NCBI GenBank assembly: GCA_007118765.1
Contig: SKQZ01000272.1
Location: 1-14,119, forward strand
Direction of reading: 5' to 3'
Source of the DNA: Candidatus Hydrogenedentota bacterium
GTDB lineage: Bacteria; Hydrogenedentota; Hydrogenedentia; Hydrogenedentales; CAITNO01
DNA: 14,119 bases
Below are positions 1-6,897 of this stretch, piece after piece. Under the pieces are notes generated by a model, which was not told where the DNA came from, made no database searches, and saw only the letters and a program-made list of their open reading frames with translations. A program made the position numbers and the translations under genes. Every line of letters starts with the position of its first letter. Positions within the stretch are counted from its first letter, which is position 1.

Positions 1-454
1 AGAGGTACAGTGATTCGTAGTCGGGTGCGGGCAATACGTTGGCGAGACGCAACGACGGTGTTTCACAGTGTACCGAGAAGGTGAAACTGGCGCCCGAAGT
101 CATGACAACTTCCACGTCAGGGCGCGACCCCTGCTCAAATGGGGGCCCCACGCTCTTGACGGTCACCCAACCTAGTTCGCCCGGCGCAAGCCGACGTGGC
201 CAGGGTCGCCACCAGTGGACTGCATCGTACTCGTCCAGCGCAGTCTCAGCCACACGTATGTCCGCGACAGCATCTTCTGTATCGCCTGTGTTCTGCACGA
301 AGAAATACAATACGCCCCCCGTATCTTCCGGCCAGTCTTCCGCATAGCGCAGCGACCGGGTGGCGCCATGATACACCGGAGCATCAAGCAGCACCAGCGC
401 ATGAGAAGATACAAGGGGCATCAACATTGCAACAGTGAGTACTAAATAACGCAT
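1..454 (-). CDS. Exported protein of unknown function, N-terminal part only
   Basis: This is the first 151 codons of a minus-strand gene that leaves the window at its left edge. The N-terminus (MRYLVLTVAMLMPLVSSHA) is a Sec-type signal peptide: one Arg, a hydrophobic core, and an S-S-H-A cleavage region. The mature part contains a stretch resembling a beta-sandwich strand pair (YFFVQNTGDTEDAVADIRV, residues 49-67), as seen in immunoglobulin-like exported domains of large carbohydrate-related proteins. It also has an aromatic HWWRPWPRR segment. The start at 454 is set by an AAAGGAG ribosome binding site (460-466) five bases upstream. An inverted repeat (484-502) lies just upstream. I do not recognise the family. 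Export is well supported; any catalytic role is not, because the rest of the protein is outside the window. Confidence 0.75.
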   Translation of the reverse strand, partial: MRYLVLTVAMLMPLVSSHALVLLDAPVYHGATRSLRYAEDWPEDTGGVLYFFVQNTGDTEDAVADIRVAETALDEYDAVHWWRPWPRRLAPGELGWVTVKSVGPPFEQGSRPDVEVVMTSGASFTFSVHCETPSLRLANVLPAPDYESLYL

Positions 455-548
455 GGAAACTCCTTTGTAATTGGCAGTGGATGGCATGATGCGTTGTCAT
501 GCTGACGGGCTGTGTTCATGTCGCGGTATTCCACAAAAACACAATATG

Positions 549-578
549 TTGACTATAACCTGACGGCATTGATACACT
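549..578 (+). promoter_or_regulatory. Probable sigma-70 promoter for the 32-residue peptide gene
   Basis: TTGACT (549-554) and TACACT (573-578) are separated by 18 bases. They sit about 50 bases upstream of the small ORF at 632, in an AT-rich stretch. A 12-base perfect palindrome starts inside the -10 element. The match is by eye, with no mapped transcript. Confidence 0.5.
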
Positions 579-586
579 ATATAGTG
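575..586. promoter_or_regulatory. Perfect palindrome overlapping the -10 element, possible operator
   Basis: CACTATATAGTG is a perfect 12-base palindrome at 575-586. It overlaps the putative -10 (573-578) and the expected transcription start of the small peptide gene. That is a position where a repressor dimer could block initiation. Twelve-base palindromes also arise by chance in AT-rich DNA, so operator function is inference. Confidence 0.35.
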
Positions 587-631
587 GTTGTTACGTTGCG
601 TGATGGTTCTAACCTTAGGAAAGGAACACAC

Positions 632-730
632 ATGATACGGTTTCTCGTTTCCGGAACATTGTGGCTCGTTGAGGCCTTGGTATTTCTTTTGACCAACAGC
701 TTTCTGTTCTTTTTTGGCTGGATATTTTAG
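632..730 (+). CDS. Small hydrophobic membrane peptide, 32 aa
   Basis: A 32-residue ORF starts with MIRFLVSGTLWLVEAL and ends with the aromatic-rich SFLFFFGWIF. It is essentially one transmembrane helix: the only charged residues are Arg3 and Glu14, and Glu14 falls mid-helix. Evidence that it is translated is a strong ribosome binding site (AGGAAAGGAA, 617-626) five bases before the ATG, plus a plausible promoter 50 bases upstream. It stands alone between minus-strand genes. The layout resembles small regulatory membrane peptides or type I toxin peptides, but I see no antisense RNA and no sequence match I can name. It could also be a chance hydrophobic ORF in AT-rich DNA. Confidence 0.5.
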   Translation: MIRFLVSGTLWLVEALVFLLTNSFLFFFGWIF

Positions 731-764
731 CCGCGCCATAGCACGTAGTTTCGTTGATACCCGC

Positions 765-1043
765 TTATTCCTGGATACGGCGTACAGACGACGGCGGGTC
801 TTCCAAACGTTGCAGCACGGGCCGTTGTCGTGGTTGTCGTTGGGGCATAGGCGGCGGCGGGCGGTGTTGTCGCTCATTTACCGATGATTGGGCGGGTTTT
901 GGTTCGGGATTGTTCTCGAACTCCCAACTGATCCGATAAATACCTGCCGCGGCCAATAGACACAGTATGCCTGCGAGAAATCCCAGCAACGCGTGTTTAT
1001 GCTCGCTGACCAGTCTTTGTATCGTATCGCCTACCGGAATCAT
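765..1043 (-). CDS. Single-pass membrane protein with proline-rich tail, 92 aa
   Basis: This is a 92-residue protein. It has a short polar N-terminus (MIPVGDTIQRLVSEHKH), one transmembrane helix (about residues 19-37, LLGFLAGILCLLAAAGIYR) and a 55-residue tail rich in Pro, Gln and Arg (RPPPPMPQRQPRQRP). The topology resembles a small membrane-anchored accessory protein, but no family is recognised. The ATG at 1043 has no good ribosome binding site at normal spacing; AAGAAGGG lies about 17 bases upstream. It converges on the 32-residue peptide gene with 34 bases between stops. It follows the DUF4838 gene on the same strand with a 99-base gap, so co-transcription is possible. An overlapping longer frame at 497-877 looks like a shadow. 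Confidence 0.6.
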   Translation of the reverse strand: MIPVGDTIQRLVSEHKHALLGFLAGILCLLAAAGIYRISWEFENNPEPKPAQSSVNERQHRPPPPMPQRQPRQRPVLQRLEDPPSSVRRIQE

Positions 1044-1142
1044 GAGTCTATTCTACACCCTTCTTGTTATGTCTTTACCCGAAGTGAAGCATCTCAACGT
1101 CGCGTGATTCGCGTGCCAAAGGCGTCACAGGCCACTTGTATC

Positions 1143-3488
1143 TCATTCATCATTGCCTAGAGTGGGTGCATGGCGCAGTGCCTGTGGCGGAATCTCCTGA
1201 TGGGGGATGTTGGGCCCGGCATAGTAAACCGCCAGCGAATGGACGCCGCCCGCCTCAAAATAGGGCACACGGATGGGATACCATCCTTTGCGCAATGCAA
1301 TGAAGCCGGTAACCGTTTCTTCTTTATGCAGGCCATCGTTATCCACTACCAACCGGTCGTCAATGTATAGTTTGCTGCCGTCGTTGGACATGGTGCTGAA
1401 TGCATACATGCCGTCTTCGGGGATTTGAATATATCCCTCGAAGAGCAACGCAAAGGCCCCGTGATCAAAGGCATCGGCAGGTTCGAGGGAGATGGCGTCC
1501 GCAACGCCGTCCGCAACAGCGGTCAAGGTGCTGAAATCGGGCAGCCACTCCAACTGTTCCACATAATAGCGCCAGGCAATGCCCGGTGCGAGACCGTCCG
1601 GGGCTTCGGGCGGTTCCATGGGGCTTTTGGTGCGCTGTGAGATATAGGTGTACACCTCCTCCTTGTATCGTTCTATCTCGCCGCGGTGTTCGCGGATCAG
1701 TCGCAACCCATGCCGCTCGGCAGTGTCAAAAAAGCGGTCGGCGCGCTTTTTGAAATTGGGATGGGTTCTTACGGTAAAAGTATCGTGGTCAAGGACAAAT
1801 GCATCGGCAGTGAGTGCGCGGGTGCGTTCCAGAATGCTGTAGTCCACGGGCAGGCGGGCAATGCGCACCCGTTCCAATGTTTCCGGGCAGTCAGCGACAG
1901 CGGTCTCCGCCACATCGAACAGTTTGTCGGCACGCACGAAATGTTCATCCTTGAAGAAGGGGGCATCCGGCCCTATCCAAATGTCCATTTCCGTGGCGGG
2001 GTCGCTGACAGCCTCATGCATCAGATCAATGTAAAGCCGCATGGGCGTGGCGGCCTCGCCATAAACGCCCTGCAGAAATTCGTTGATGGCCAGATCGGTG
2101 TCGTAGTTCGGGTTCCACAGCAGTTTTGCGCCCAGGTAGCCGCTGAGCGTACTCCATTGTCCGTGAGGCGTGTTATACACGTCCTGCTCGAAGATGCCCC
2201 GCACATTGTGCTCGATCATGTAGCGGATGTTCGGGCCGCGGACAAACAAATTTGGAAAGGGAACGAGATAGTGGGCGTAAGAGGTGTTGTAATTCCACAC
2301 CCACAGCCGGTCTGCAATTTCCGCCCACGTCTCAAGGTCGTTGCAGAAGGCGCGGTTTTCCGGGGTGGAGCGTGCCTCAAAGGGATGGGCAAAGTCGCAT
2401 TCGATGCTGCACAAGCGAATGATGACATTGGGTTCGGGTCGCATTGTCTCGGGCGGCGTGCGGGTGTATTGGTAGGCCAGGGTGTCCACCAGTTTATCGG
2501 GAAACTCATTGCGCACGGCTCTTGCCACGTGATTCACCAACTGCAGCACCGGGGCCATTTGACTGCCCTCCTCCTCTGCCAAGGCGGTGCAAGGGTCGCA
2601 TTCACAATAGTTGTGCCAGTCATTTTGGGAAACGGAAAAGACCGTGGCATCGGGGTTGTCCGCCATGCGACGCCGAATCTCATTGGTGACAATCTCAATG
2701 ACAGATTCGTTGGTGCAGCATAATTGAGAGCGCGTTTTAAGGCGTTCACCATTGACCAAAGAGAAGTATTCCGGGTGTACATCAAAATAGGTGTCGGGCG
2801 GCACGAGGTTTTCAAAGGTGTGCACAAAGCCGTGATATGTGATTTTGCCGCCGTGGTGTGCCTCCAGTCTGGCGGCACTGCTGTTTACCCGATTGCGTGC
2901 CGCCCAATCGCCGTCGAAACATTCATAGACAAAGGGTTCGCGGTATTCCAGCAGTGGTCGGCGCACTTCATCAATGGGCAGCACAGCCAGCGTTCTTGCT
3001 TCGGGGATGTTGCTGACCTCCGGGGTGAACCAGCGGCAGCCAAGGTGGTCTTCAAGAAACCCGTAAACGCCGTACAGGGTGCCGCGGGGTTCGCCGCCGG
3101 CAATAAACATGTGAGGATTGCGCGTGCGGATAACATAGCCTTCCGGGCCCAATGCTTCATAGTCAATCAGGATATTGGCGTCACGCAGCCGCTGACTGTT
3201 CCCCACCCAGATTTCGCTGCTTGTTTGCGCCATGTCGTCGGTGAGCAGCGGCAACTCGGCGCCGGTCATTTCGGCAAGAAACTGTTGTAACTCGTTAGCC
3301 GCGTGTTGTGTGGCAGGGGGTGCATCCGCCGCGACAACAATGCTCATTCGTGCCTCACCTTCTTCGGCAATCATCAGTGTATCCGGTTGGGCTGTCGTCA
3401 ACGGCAGCGGCGGCACAGGCACAGTCGTACAGCTCCACGACAAAAATAATGCGGCAACAAGTGCGCATAGGATGGAAAAGGTTTTCAT
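1143..3488 (-). CDS. Exported DUF4838 protein with C-terminal PA14 domain, 781 aa
   Basis: This is a large exported protein. The N-terminus has a signal peptide ending LFLSWSC (Cys20) followed by a Thr/Pro linker. The lipobox is imperfect, so lipid attachment is probable but not certain. Residues about 48-145 look like the alpha-glucuronidase-type N-terminal domain (AANELQQFLAEMTG; AGGEPRGTLYGVYGFLEDHLGCRWF). Residues about 150-480 match the DUF4838 core, with Cys-rich CECDPC (295-300), QNDWHNY and WNPNYDTDLAINEFLQGVYG. Residues about 635-775 form a PA14 domain (GYIQIPEDGMYAF; SNDGSKLYIDDRLV), a fold often used to bind carbohydrate. A polysaccharide-related role is likely; activity of DUF4838 is not established. 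The start at 3488 is chosen over an upstream in-frame ATG because AAAGGA lies six bases before it and a signal peptide follows at once. An HU gene and its terminator lie upstream. Confidence 0.88.
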   Translation of the reverse strand: MKTFSILCALVAALFLSWSCTTVPVPPLPLTTAQPDTLMIAEEGEARMSIVVAADAPPATQHAANELQQFLAEMTGAELPLLTDDMAQTSSEIWVGNSQRLRDANILIDYEALGPEGYVIRTRNPHMFIAGGEPRGTLYGVYGFLEDHLGCRWFTPEVSNIPEARTLAVLPIDEVRRPLLEYREPFVYECFDGDWAARNRVNSSAARLEAHHGGKITYHGFVHTFENLVPPDTYFDVHPEYFSLVNGERLKTRSQLCCTNESVIEIVTNEIRRRMADNPDATVFSVSQNDWHNYCECDPCTALAEEEGSQMAPVLQLVNHVARAVRNEFPDKLVDTLAYQYTRTPPETMRPEPNVIIRLCSIECDFAHPFEARSTPENRAFCNDLETWAEIADRLWVWNYNTSYAHYLVPFPNLFVRGPNIRYMIEHNVRGIFEQDVYNTPHGQWSTLSGYLGAKLLWNPNYDTDLAINEFLQGVYGEAATPMRLYIDLMHEAVSDPATEMDIWIGPDAPFFKDEHFVRADKLFDVAETAVADCPETLERVRIARLPVDYSILERTRALTADAFVLDHDTFTVRTHPNFKKRADRFFDTAERHGLRLIREHRGEIERYKEEVYTYISQRTKSPMEPPEAPDGLAPGIAWRYYVEQLEWLPDFSTLTAVADGVADAISLEPADAFDHGAFALLFEGYIQIPEDGMYAFSTMSNDGSKLYIDDRLVVDNDGLHKEETVTGFIALRKGWYPIRVPYFEAGGVHSLAVYYAGPNIPHQEIPPQALRHAPTLGNDE

Positions 3489-3585
3489 GCTGTATCCTTT
3501 CGACGCCAGTCGACCGACGTGCCTATCTGTTGCAATGCGTTTCGCTGAGCCATGCCATGAAGGGGATGCCCGTGTGCTTGTTTGT

Positions 3586-3591
3586 ATCATA
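3586..3591 (-). promoter_or_regulatory. Possible -10 element for the DUF4838 gene
   Basis: On the minus strand TATGAT (3586-3591) matches the -10 consensus at five of six positions. It lies just past the HU terminator, so the DUF4838 gene probably has its own promoter here with a leader of about 90 bases. No convincing -35 is seen at 16-18 bases; the region there is the T-rich end of the terminator. Confidence 0.3.
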
Positions 3592-3601
3592 CCCACCCAC
3601 T

Positions 3602-3638
3602 GAAAAACAAAAGCCCGGAACCAAAAGGCTCCGGGCTT
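3602..3638 (-). terminator. Rho-independent terminator of the HU gene
   Basis: AAGCCCGGA (3611-3619) and TCCGGGCTT (3630-3638) form a perfect 9-base stem with a 10-base loop. On the minus strand the stem is followed directly by TTTGTTTTTC (3601-3610). It begins about 20 bases after the HU stop codon and separates HU from the DUF4838 gene. Confidence 0.9.
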
Positions 3639-3658
3639 GCGTTGCAGAAAAACAGATG

Positions 3659-3979
3659 TTATTTCTTGGACGGGCTGATGGCATCCTTGGCCGCTTTGGC
3701 GACGGTGAACTTCACCACTTTCTTCGCGGGGATCTTGATGGTTTCGCCCGTGGCGGGATTGCGCCCCATGCGCGCCTTACGTTTTACCAGCTTCAGCTTG
3801 CCCAGACCGGGAAGCGTGAATCCGGATGCCGCCGATGCTTGTGCATAGGCGAGCTCGGTCAGGTTCGCGAGTACCGCGGACACGTCTTTCTTCGTGAGGC
3901 CCGTGGCATCTGCCAGCGTGGTAACCAGCTGCGCTTTCGTCAACGACTTGTCGGTTTCTTTGGCTTTCTTGAACGCCAT
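3659..3979 (-). CDS. HU/IHF-family nucleoid DNA-binding protein, 106 aa
   Basis: This is a histone-like bacterial DNA-binding protein that bends and compacts DNA as a dimer. The helical part (residues about 13-50, LTKAQLVTTLADATGLTKKDVSAVL) is followed by the beta-arm region. The family signature is GRNPATGETIKIPAKKVVKF (72-91), whose Pro intercalates in DNA in known HU/IHF structures. The conserved GFTLPGLGKL (53-62) precedes it. The protein is 106 residues against about 90 for classical HU; the extra length is a lysine-rich N-terminal segment (MAFKKAKETDKS) and a short KK tail. The ATG at 3979 is preceded by AAGGAGGAA, a strong ribosome binding site. An in-frame upstream extension to 4084 has no such signal. 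A strong terminator follows. Confidence 0.93.
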   Translation of the reverse strand: MAFKKAKETDKSLTKAQLVTTLADATGLTKKDVSAVLANLTELAYAQASAASGFTLPGLGKLKLVKRKARMGRNPATGETIKIPAKKVVKFTVAKAAKDAISPSKK

Positions 3980-4085
3980 TGTGAGAGTTCCTCCTTCTTT
4001 GGTTTTTCCCAGACAACAATCATACACTTTGCGACGCACCGACACCCTGTGTGCCGACACGCTACTGCACTGCGATATGCGCACT

Positions 4086-4116
4086 ACAGGCGCAACAAAC
4101 CGCAGGAAAGGCCTGT
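4086..4116. repeat. Hairpin with CAGGCGCAACAAA arm, copy 1
   Basis: ACAGGC (4086-4091) pairs with GCCTGT (4111-4116) around a 19-base loop. The 5' arm and start of loop, CAGGCGCAACAAA (4087-4099), recur exactly at 13943-13955, where a GCCTGT also follows. On the minus strand this copy lies in the predicted leader of the HU mRNA. Confidence 0.4.
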
Positions 4117-4151
4117 TGTTTACCGCTCCCGCAGCCTGTTTATGGTACTAT

Positions 4152-4180
4152 TGAGTACACATTATCCACGGATTTGTCAA
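4152..4180 (-). promoter_or_regulatory. Probable HU promoter with upstream A-tracts
   Basis: On the minus strand a consensus TTGACA (4175-4180) is followed 17 bases later by TACTCA (4152-4157), a poor -10. Two A8 runs (4184-4191 and 4200-4207), centred 16 bases apart, lie directly upstream of the -35, where UP elements or curved DNA boost transcription of highly expressed genes. This fits an abundant protein such as HU. The leader would be about 170 bases. The -10 is the weak point of this call. Confidence 0.45.
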
Positions 4181-4387
4181 GTCTTTTTTTTGATCCCCCT
4201 TTTTTTTGCATTGAATCTGAAACGTCGGAAGGCCGCTGTTTCAGGGGAAAATCGAAACGATTGCTTTCAGAAATTTCGTAACATATTGATTTAATGTGGG
4301 ATGGGAAGTATGAAGCAGTATGGGTCTATGAACTGACAATAGGAAGGCCACTGTGGTCCGGTATTGTTGCAAAACGAGGAAACCCCA

Positions 4388-5029
4388 ATGATTTTTGCTG
4401 TAATCGGCGACATCAAGAGTAACTTTTCAGGGTTACAAGCCCTTTTGGACAACTTGCGCGAACGGGGCATACAACGTGTTTTACAGACGGGAAACGTGTG
4501 TGGCGGTGTGGAAAACAGTCGCGAATGTTTGGCTCTGTTGCGCGAACGTTCCGTGGTTTGTGTGCAGGGCAGGGAAGACCGGGCGCTGGTGTCATCACGG
4601 CGAAAGCCCCGACAAAATACAGCGCGGCAAAACGATGATGAAATCAAGAGCGAACTCGGCAGCAGCAACGTGGAGTATTTGCATAACCTGCCGCGCAAAC
4701 GCATGTTTGTTGAAGAGGGTCTGCGCATCGTGTTGTGCCACGGCGCGATAAACAGTGCGCAGCACATGTTGACAAGAGACACGCCCATGCCCCGGTTTCG
4801 TCGGGAACGGGAAATTGCTTCCGCTGACATCATCGTGTGTGGTGGTGCGCCAGATCCTTTTGTTTATCACGTGGACCAGTCCATGTTCGTTTGCCCCGGC
4901 GCCATGGGTGATGAAGCGGGTCTTGTGCGATACTCGCTGGTGGACACGGAAGTGACGCCTTGGAGCGCGCTATCCATAAGCATTGACCATGTGCGGGATG
5001 TCAAACAAGATCAGGAAGCAGCTCAATGA
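4388..5029 (+). CDS. Degenerate calcineurin-like phosphoesterase homologue (probable pseudo-enzyme), 213 aa
   Basis: The protein has the length, motif order and spacing of a YfcE/MJ0936-type metallophosphoesterase, but most metal ligands are changed. Compared with the intact relative at 8446-9171: Asp8 kept in VIGDIKSN, His10 to Lys; the GD Asp36 to Asn (LQTGNVCGG); GNHD to GRED (61-64, so Asn62 to Arg and His63 to Glu); His118 kept in LCHGA; GHTH to GGAP (152-155), losing both His. The CPGAMG that follows matches the NPGSVG of the active protein. An inserted basic/polar stretch (about 70-92) is absent from the relative. Hydrolysis is unlikely; a ligand-binding, regulatory or structural role is inference. 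The ATG at 4388 has GAGGAAA seven bases upstream. The reading frame is intact, which argues against simple decay. The 3' end overlaps the convergent HAD gene by 29 bases. Confidence 0.82.
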   Translation: MIFAVIGDIKSNFSGLQALLDNLRERGIQRVLQTGNVCGGVENSRECLALLRERSVVCVQGREDRALVSSRRKPRQNTARQNDDEIKSELGSSNVEYLHNLPRKRMFVEEGLRIVLCHGAINSAQHMLTRDTPMPRFRREREIASADIIVCGGAPDPFVYHVDQSMFVCPGAMGDEAGLVRYSLVDTEVTPWSALSISIDHVRDVKQDQEAAQ

Positions 5030-5711
5030 AGGAACGCCAATCGGGAAGAACGTAATTCGCCTGCGTGGTGTCGGCGTAACGGGGGTTGACGGCCGTGAAC
5101 AGTGACGCCTGCCCGCCGGCTTGGTGTGCTCCCACAATGTCGGTGGGTTCAAGGTCGCCGATATGCAGTAGTTCATTCGTGGCAACGCCAAGTTGCCGCG
5201 CCGTTTCCTCAAACATGGGCAGTTGCGGTTTTGCGACGCCCATTTCATCCGAAAAGGTTGTGGCGGTAAAGAAAGGGGAAAAACCTTCGCGTTCCATCAG
5301 GATGCGCAGGTTCGCGCCGGGGCTGAATCCCGTATCGGAAATTATCGCGATGGGCACACGTTCGGCGGCCTTGCGCACAGCCTCCAGGGCATCCGCAATA
5401 GGCACGGGGGGGTGGGGGAGGATGGCGTCGGCGAAGGTGCGGGCCAATGCTCCCGCGGCCGTGGATGACAGGGTCGCGTTCAGCATGTTGCACACGATTT
5501 CCACGGCATCGTGGGGCGTGAGGGTGTGTTGCGTCGCAATATGTTGTTGAAGAAAATAGGCCATGGTGTCCCGGAGTGCCTTGTCAGCGGCGGATTCTTC
5601 TGCACCGGTGGCCTCAATCAATGCCTCCAATCGGATACGGTGCCGCTGGTCGCCATGTGCATTTTGGAACAGCGTTCCCCAAAAGTCGAAGGTGATGGCG
5701 CGAATGGTCAT
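5001..5711 (-). CDS. HAD-superfamily hydrolase, 236 aa
   Basis: This is a haloacid dehalogenase-type hydrolase, in this subfamily usually a phosphatase acting on a small phosphorylated metabolite in the cytoplasm. Motif I is TFDFWGTL with nucleophile Asp9; the second position after it is Trp rather than the general-acid Asp, as in dehalogenase-like and some phosphatase members. Motif II is IISDTG (Ser125), motif III GVAKPQ (Lys161), motif IV HIGDLEPTDIVGA (Asp186, Asp191). The stretch between motifs I and II is a helical C1 cap of the subfamily I kind. The start at 5711 is supported by AAGGGAG nine bases upstream; an in-frame upstream extension would place that site inside the coding sequence. 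Substrate cannot be told. Its 3' end overlaps the opposing phosphoesterase-like gene, and it is divergent from the deacetylase gene. Confidence 0.88.
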   Translation of the reverse strand: MTIRAITFDFWGTLFQNAHGDQRHRIRLEALIEATGAEESAADKALRDTMAYFLQQHIATQHTLTPHDAVEIVCNMLNATLSSTAAGALARTFADAILPHPPVPIADALEAVRKAAERVPIAIISDTGFSPGANLRILMEREGFSPFFTATTFSDEMGVAKPQLPMFEETARQLGVATNELLHIGDLEPTDIVGAHQAGGQASLFTAVNPRYADTTQANYVLPDWRSFIELLPDLV

Positions 5712-5771
5712 GTGTATAGGCTCCCTTTTCATAAGTAGCGTCTGAATTGTGGCGTACAGGAGACGCATTTC

Positions 5772-5802
5772 ACTATGGGTGTGCATGAATAAGGCGTGTC
5801 AA
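5772..5802 (-). promoter_or_regulatory. Possible promoter for the HAD gene
   Basis: On the minus strand a perfect TTGACA (5797-5802) lies about 85 bases upstream of the HAD start. Downstream -10 candidates are CCCATA at 17 bases (5774-5779) or CATAGT at 19 bases (5772-5777). Neither is ideal. The rest of the 187-base divergent gap holds a TATACT (5829-5834) on the plus strand that could serve the deacetylase gene, but with no good -35. Confidence 0.35.
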
Positions 5803-5973
5803 GGGTGTTTTCCTTGGTGCATTATGCCTATACTATAGATAACGCACCGGTCGTTAAGCAAGGGAGCATAAGCCGGGGCATGTGTCGCACAGGTCTTGTG
5901 TTGGAAGTGGCGCATGAAGTACCGTCGGCCTATGTATGTTTTTGTCAGGCAACTTGTGGAGGCATTCAAAACG

Positions 5974-6792
5974 ATGGAACAAGAAACGAAAAAAACAGTG
6001 TTGGTAGTTGTGGCGCACGCCGATGACATGGAGTTCATGGCGGCGGGAACTATTGCACGCTTTGTTGACGAACTGAATTTCGATGTTTACGAGTACATCC
6101 TTACGGACAATTCAAAGGGATCCTATCGGCTTACCGAGCAGGAACTGGTGCGGGTCAGTGCGGAAGAAGCCAGTGCGGCCGGCGCCATTCTCGGATTGAA
6201 GGAAGTGCGCTTGGAGGGGTATGTGGACGGTGATTTGGCCGACACGCCGATCAACGTATTGCGGGGTCAAATCATGGCCATGATTCGTGAAGTGCGCGCG
6301 GATATCGTGATGAGTTGGGATCCCTTCGCGCCCTACGAGGAGCATCCCGATCACCGTCAGGTGGCCATGGCCACGCTGGAGGCGGCCCATTTCAGCGGCA
6401 ACCCGCTATTCTATCCCGAACACACCCAACCGCCTTATCAGACAACGGAACTATACTGGTTTGCCAAGGCGCCCTTAAACGCCGAGTTGTTCGTGGATAT
6501 TTCCTCGACCATTGACAAAAAGATTCAGGCGCTGTTGGCGCATGAATGCCAAATGGAATTGACGGTGGACATGCTTGCGCGAGAAGCGGATGCGTTGGGC
6601 ATGGATGTGCCCATGCTACAGTCGCCAGACGCACAAACGCGCGCGCAGCTCATTGAAATGGGCATTCGCAGCTTTTGTCGTGATCGGGGCGCGGCTACAG
6701 GCGTGTCCTATGCCGAGCAGTTTCGTTATGAGCGTGTGGGCATGTTGGAGGCGGTTTTGGGTTTGCCGCCGCGGGGTTCCGATTTCGCCTGA
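5974..6792 (+). CDS. LmbE/PIG-L family zinc-dependent deacetylase, 272 aa
   Basis: Members remove an acetyl group from N-acetylglucosaminyl compounds using one zinc. The N-terminal metal and catalytic motif is VVAHADDMEF (His15, Asp17, Asp18); the usual Pro of AHPDD is Ala here. The second zinc motif is EEHPDHRQV (His124, His127), preceded by VMSWDPFAPY. A TDNSKGSYR loop (45-52) corresponds to the family's substrate-side segment after the second strand. The start at 5974 is chosen because GGAGG (5958-5962) lies 11 bases upstream; an in-frame extension to 5896 lacks family homology and has no site. Related enzymes act with GT4 glycosyltransferases in mycothiol and bacillithiol synthesis. Two GT4 genes lie 5.7 kb away but not in the same operon, so a pathway cannot be assigned. 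Confidence 0.9.
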   Translation: MEQETKKTVLVVVAHADDMEFMAAGTIARFVDELNFDVYEYILTDNSKGSYRLTEQELVRVSAEEASAAGAILGLKEVRLEGYVDGDLADTPINVLRGQIMAMIREVRADIVMSWDPFAPYEEHPDHRQVAMATLEAAHFSGNPLFYPEHTQPPYQTTELYWFAKAPLNAELFVDISSTIDKKIQALLAHECQMELTVDMLAREADALGMDVPMLQSPDAQTRAQLIEMGIRSFCRDRGAATGVSYAEQFRYERVGMLEAVLGLPPRGSDFA

Positions 6793-6897
6793 TGCCGGTT
6801 TTGATTATGACGGCGGTGCGTGTGCGTCATGCGTTCTGACATGCCGTTGCATGGCATGGTCTTACAGCACTCATTGCAGCATAAATAAGGCAATCCC

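Larger units (their letters stand above)
3980..4387. other. 408-base non-coding divergent region
   Basis: This region lies between the divergent HU and phosphoesterase-like genes and has no ORF with coding character. It holds, from left to right: the HU leader with a hairpin (4086-4116); the HU promoter candidate (4152-4180); a DnaA-box-like TTATCCACG (4162-4170, one mismatch from TTATCCACA); two runs of eight T (4184-4191 and 4200-4207); a 7-base inverted repeat CTGAAAC/GTTTCAG (4217-4223, 4238-4244) with an inner CGG/CCG pair; and a weak plus-strand promoter candidate TTGCTT-N17-TATTGA (4261-4289). Confidence 0.7.

Noticed and set aside
497..877. Minus-strand frame of 126 codons overlapping the 32-residue peptide and the 92-residue membrane protein
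   Set aside because: It has no ribosome binding site of note and basic low-information composition, and it overlaps two better-supported ORFs.
1686..3290. Two long plus-strand open frames (345 and 188 codons) opposite the DUF4838 gene
   Set aside because: They lie fully antisense to a gene with clear signal peptide and two recognised domains. Their translations lack recognisable domains or ribosome binding sites, and long antisense frames are common in GC-biased coding DNA.
4162..4170. DnaA-box-like TTATCCACG near T-runs as a replication origin
   Set aside because: There is a single box with one mismatch, no box cluster and no dnaA, dnaN or gidA nearby. The A-tracts are better explained as part of the HU promoter.
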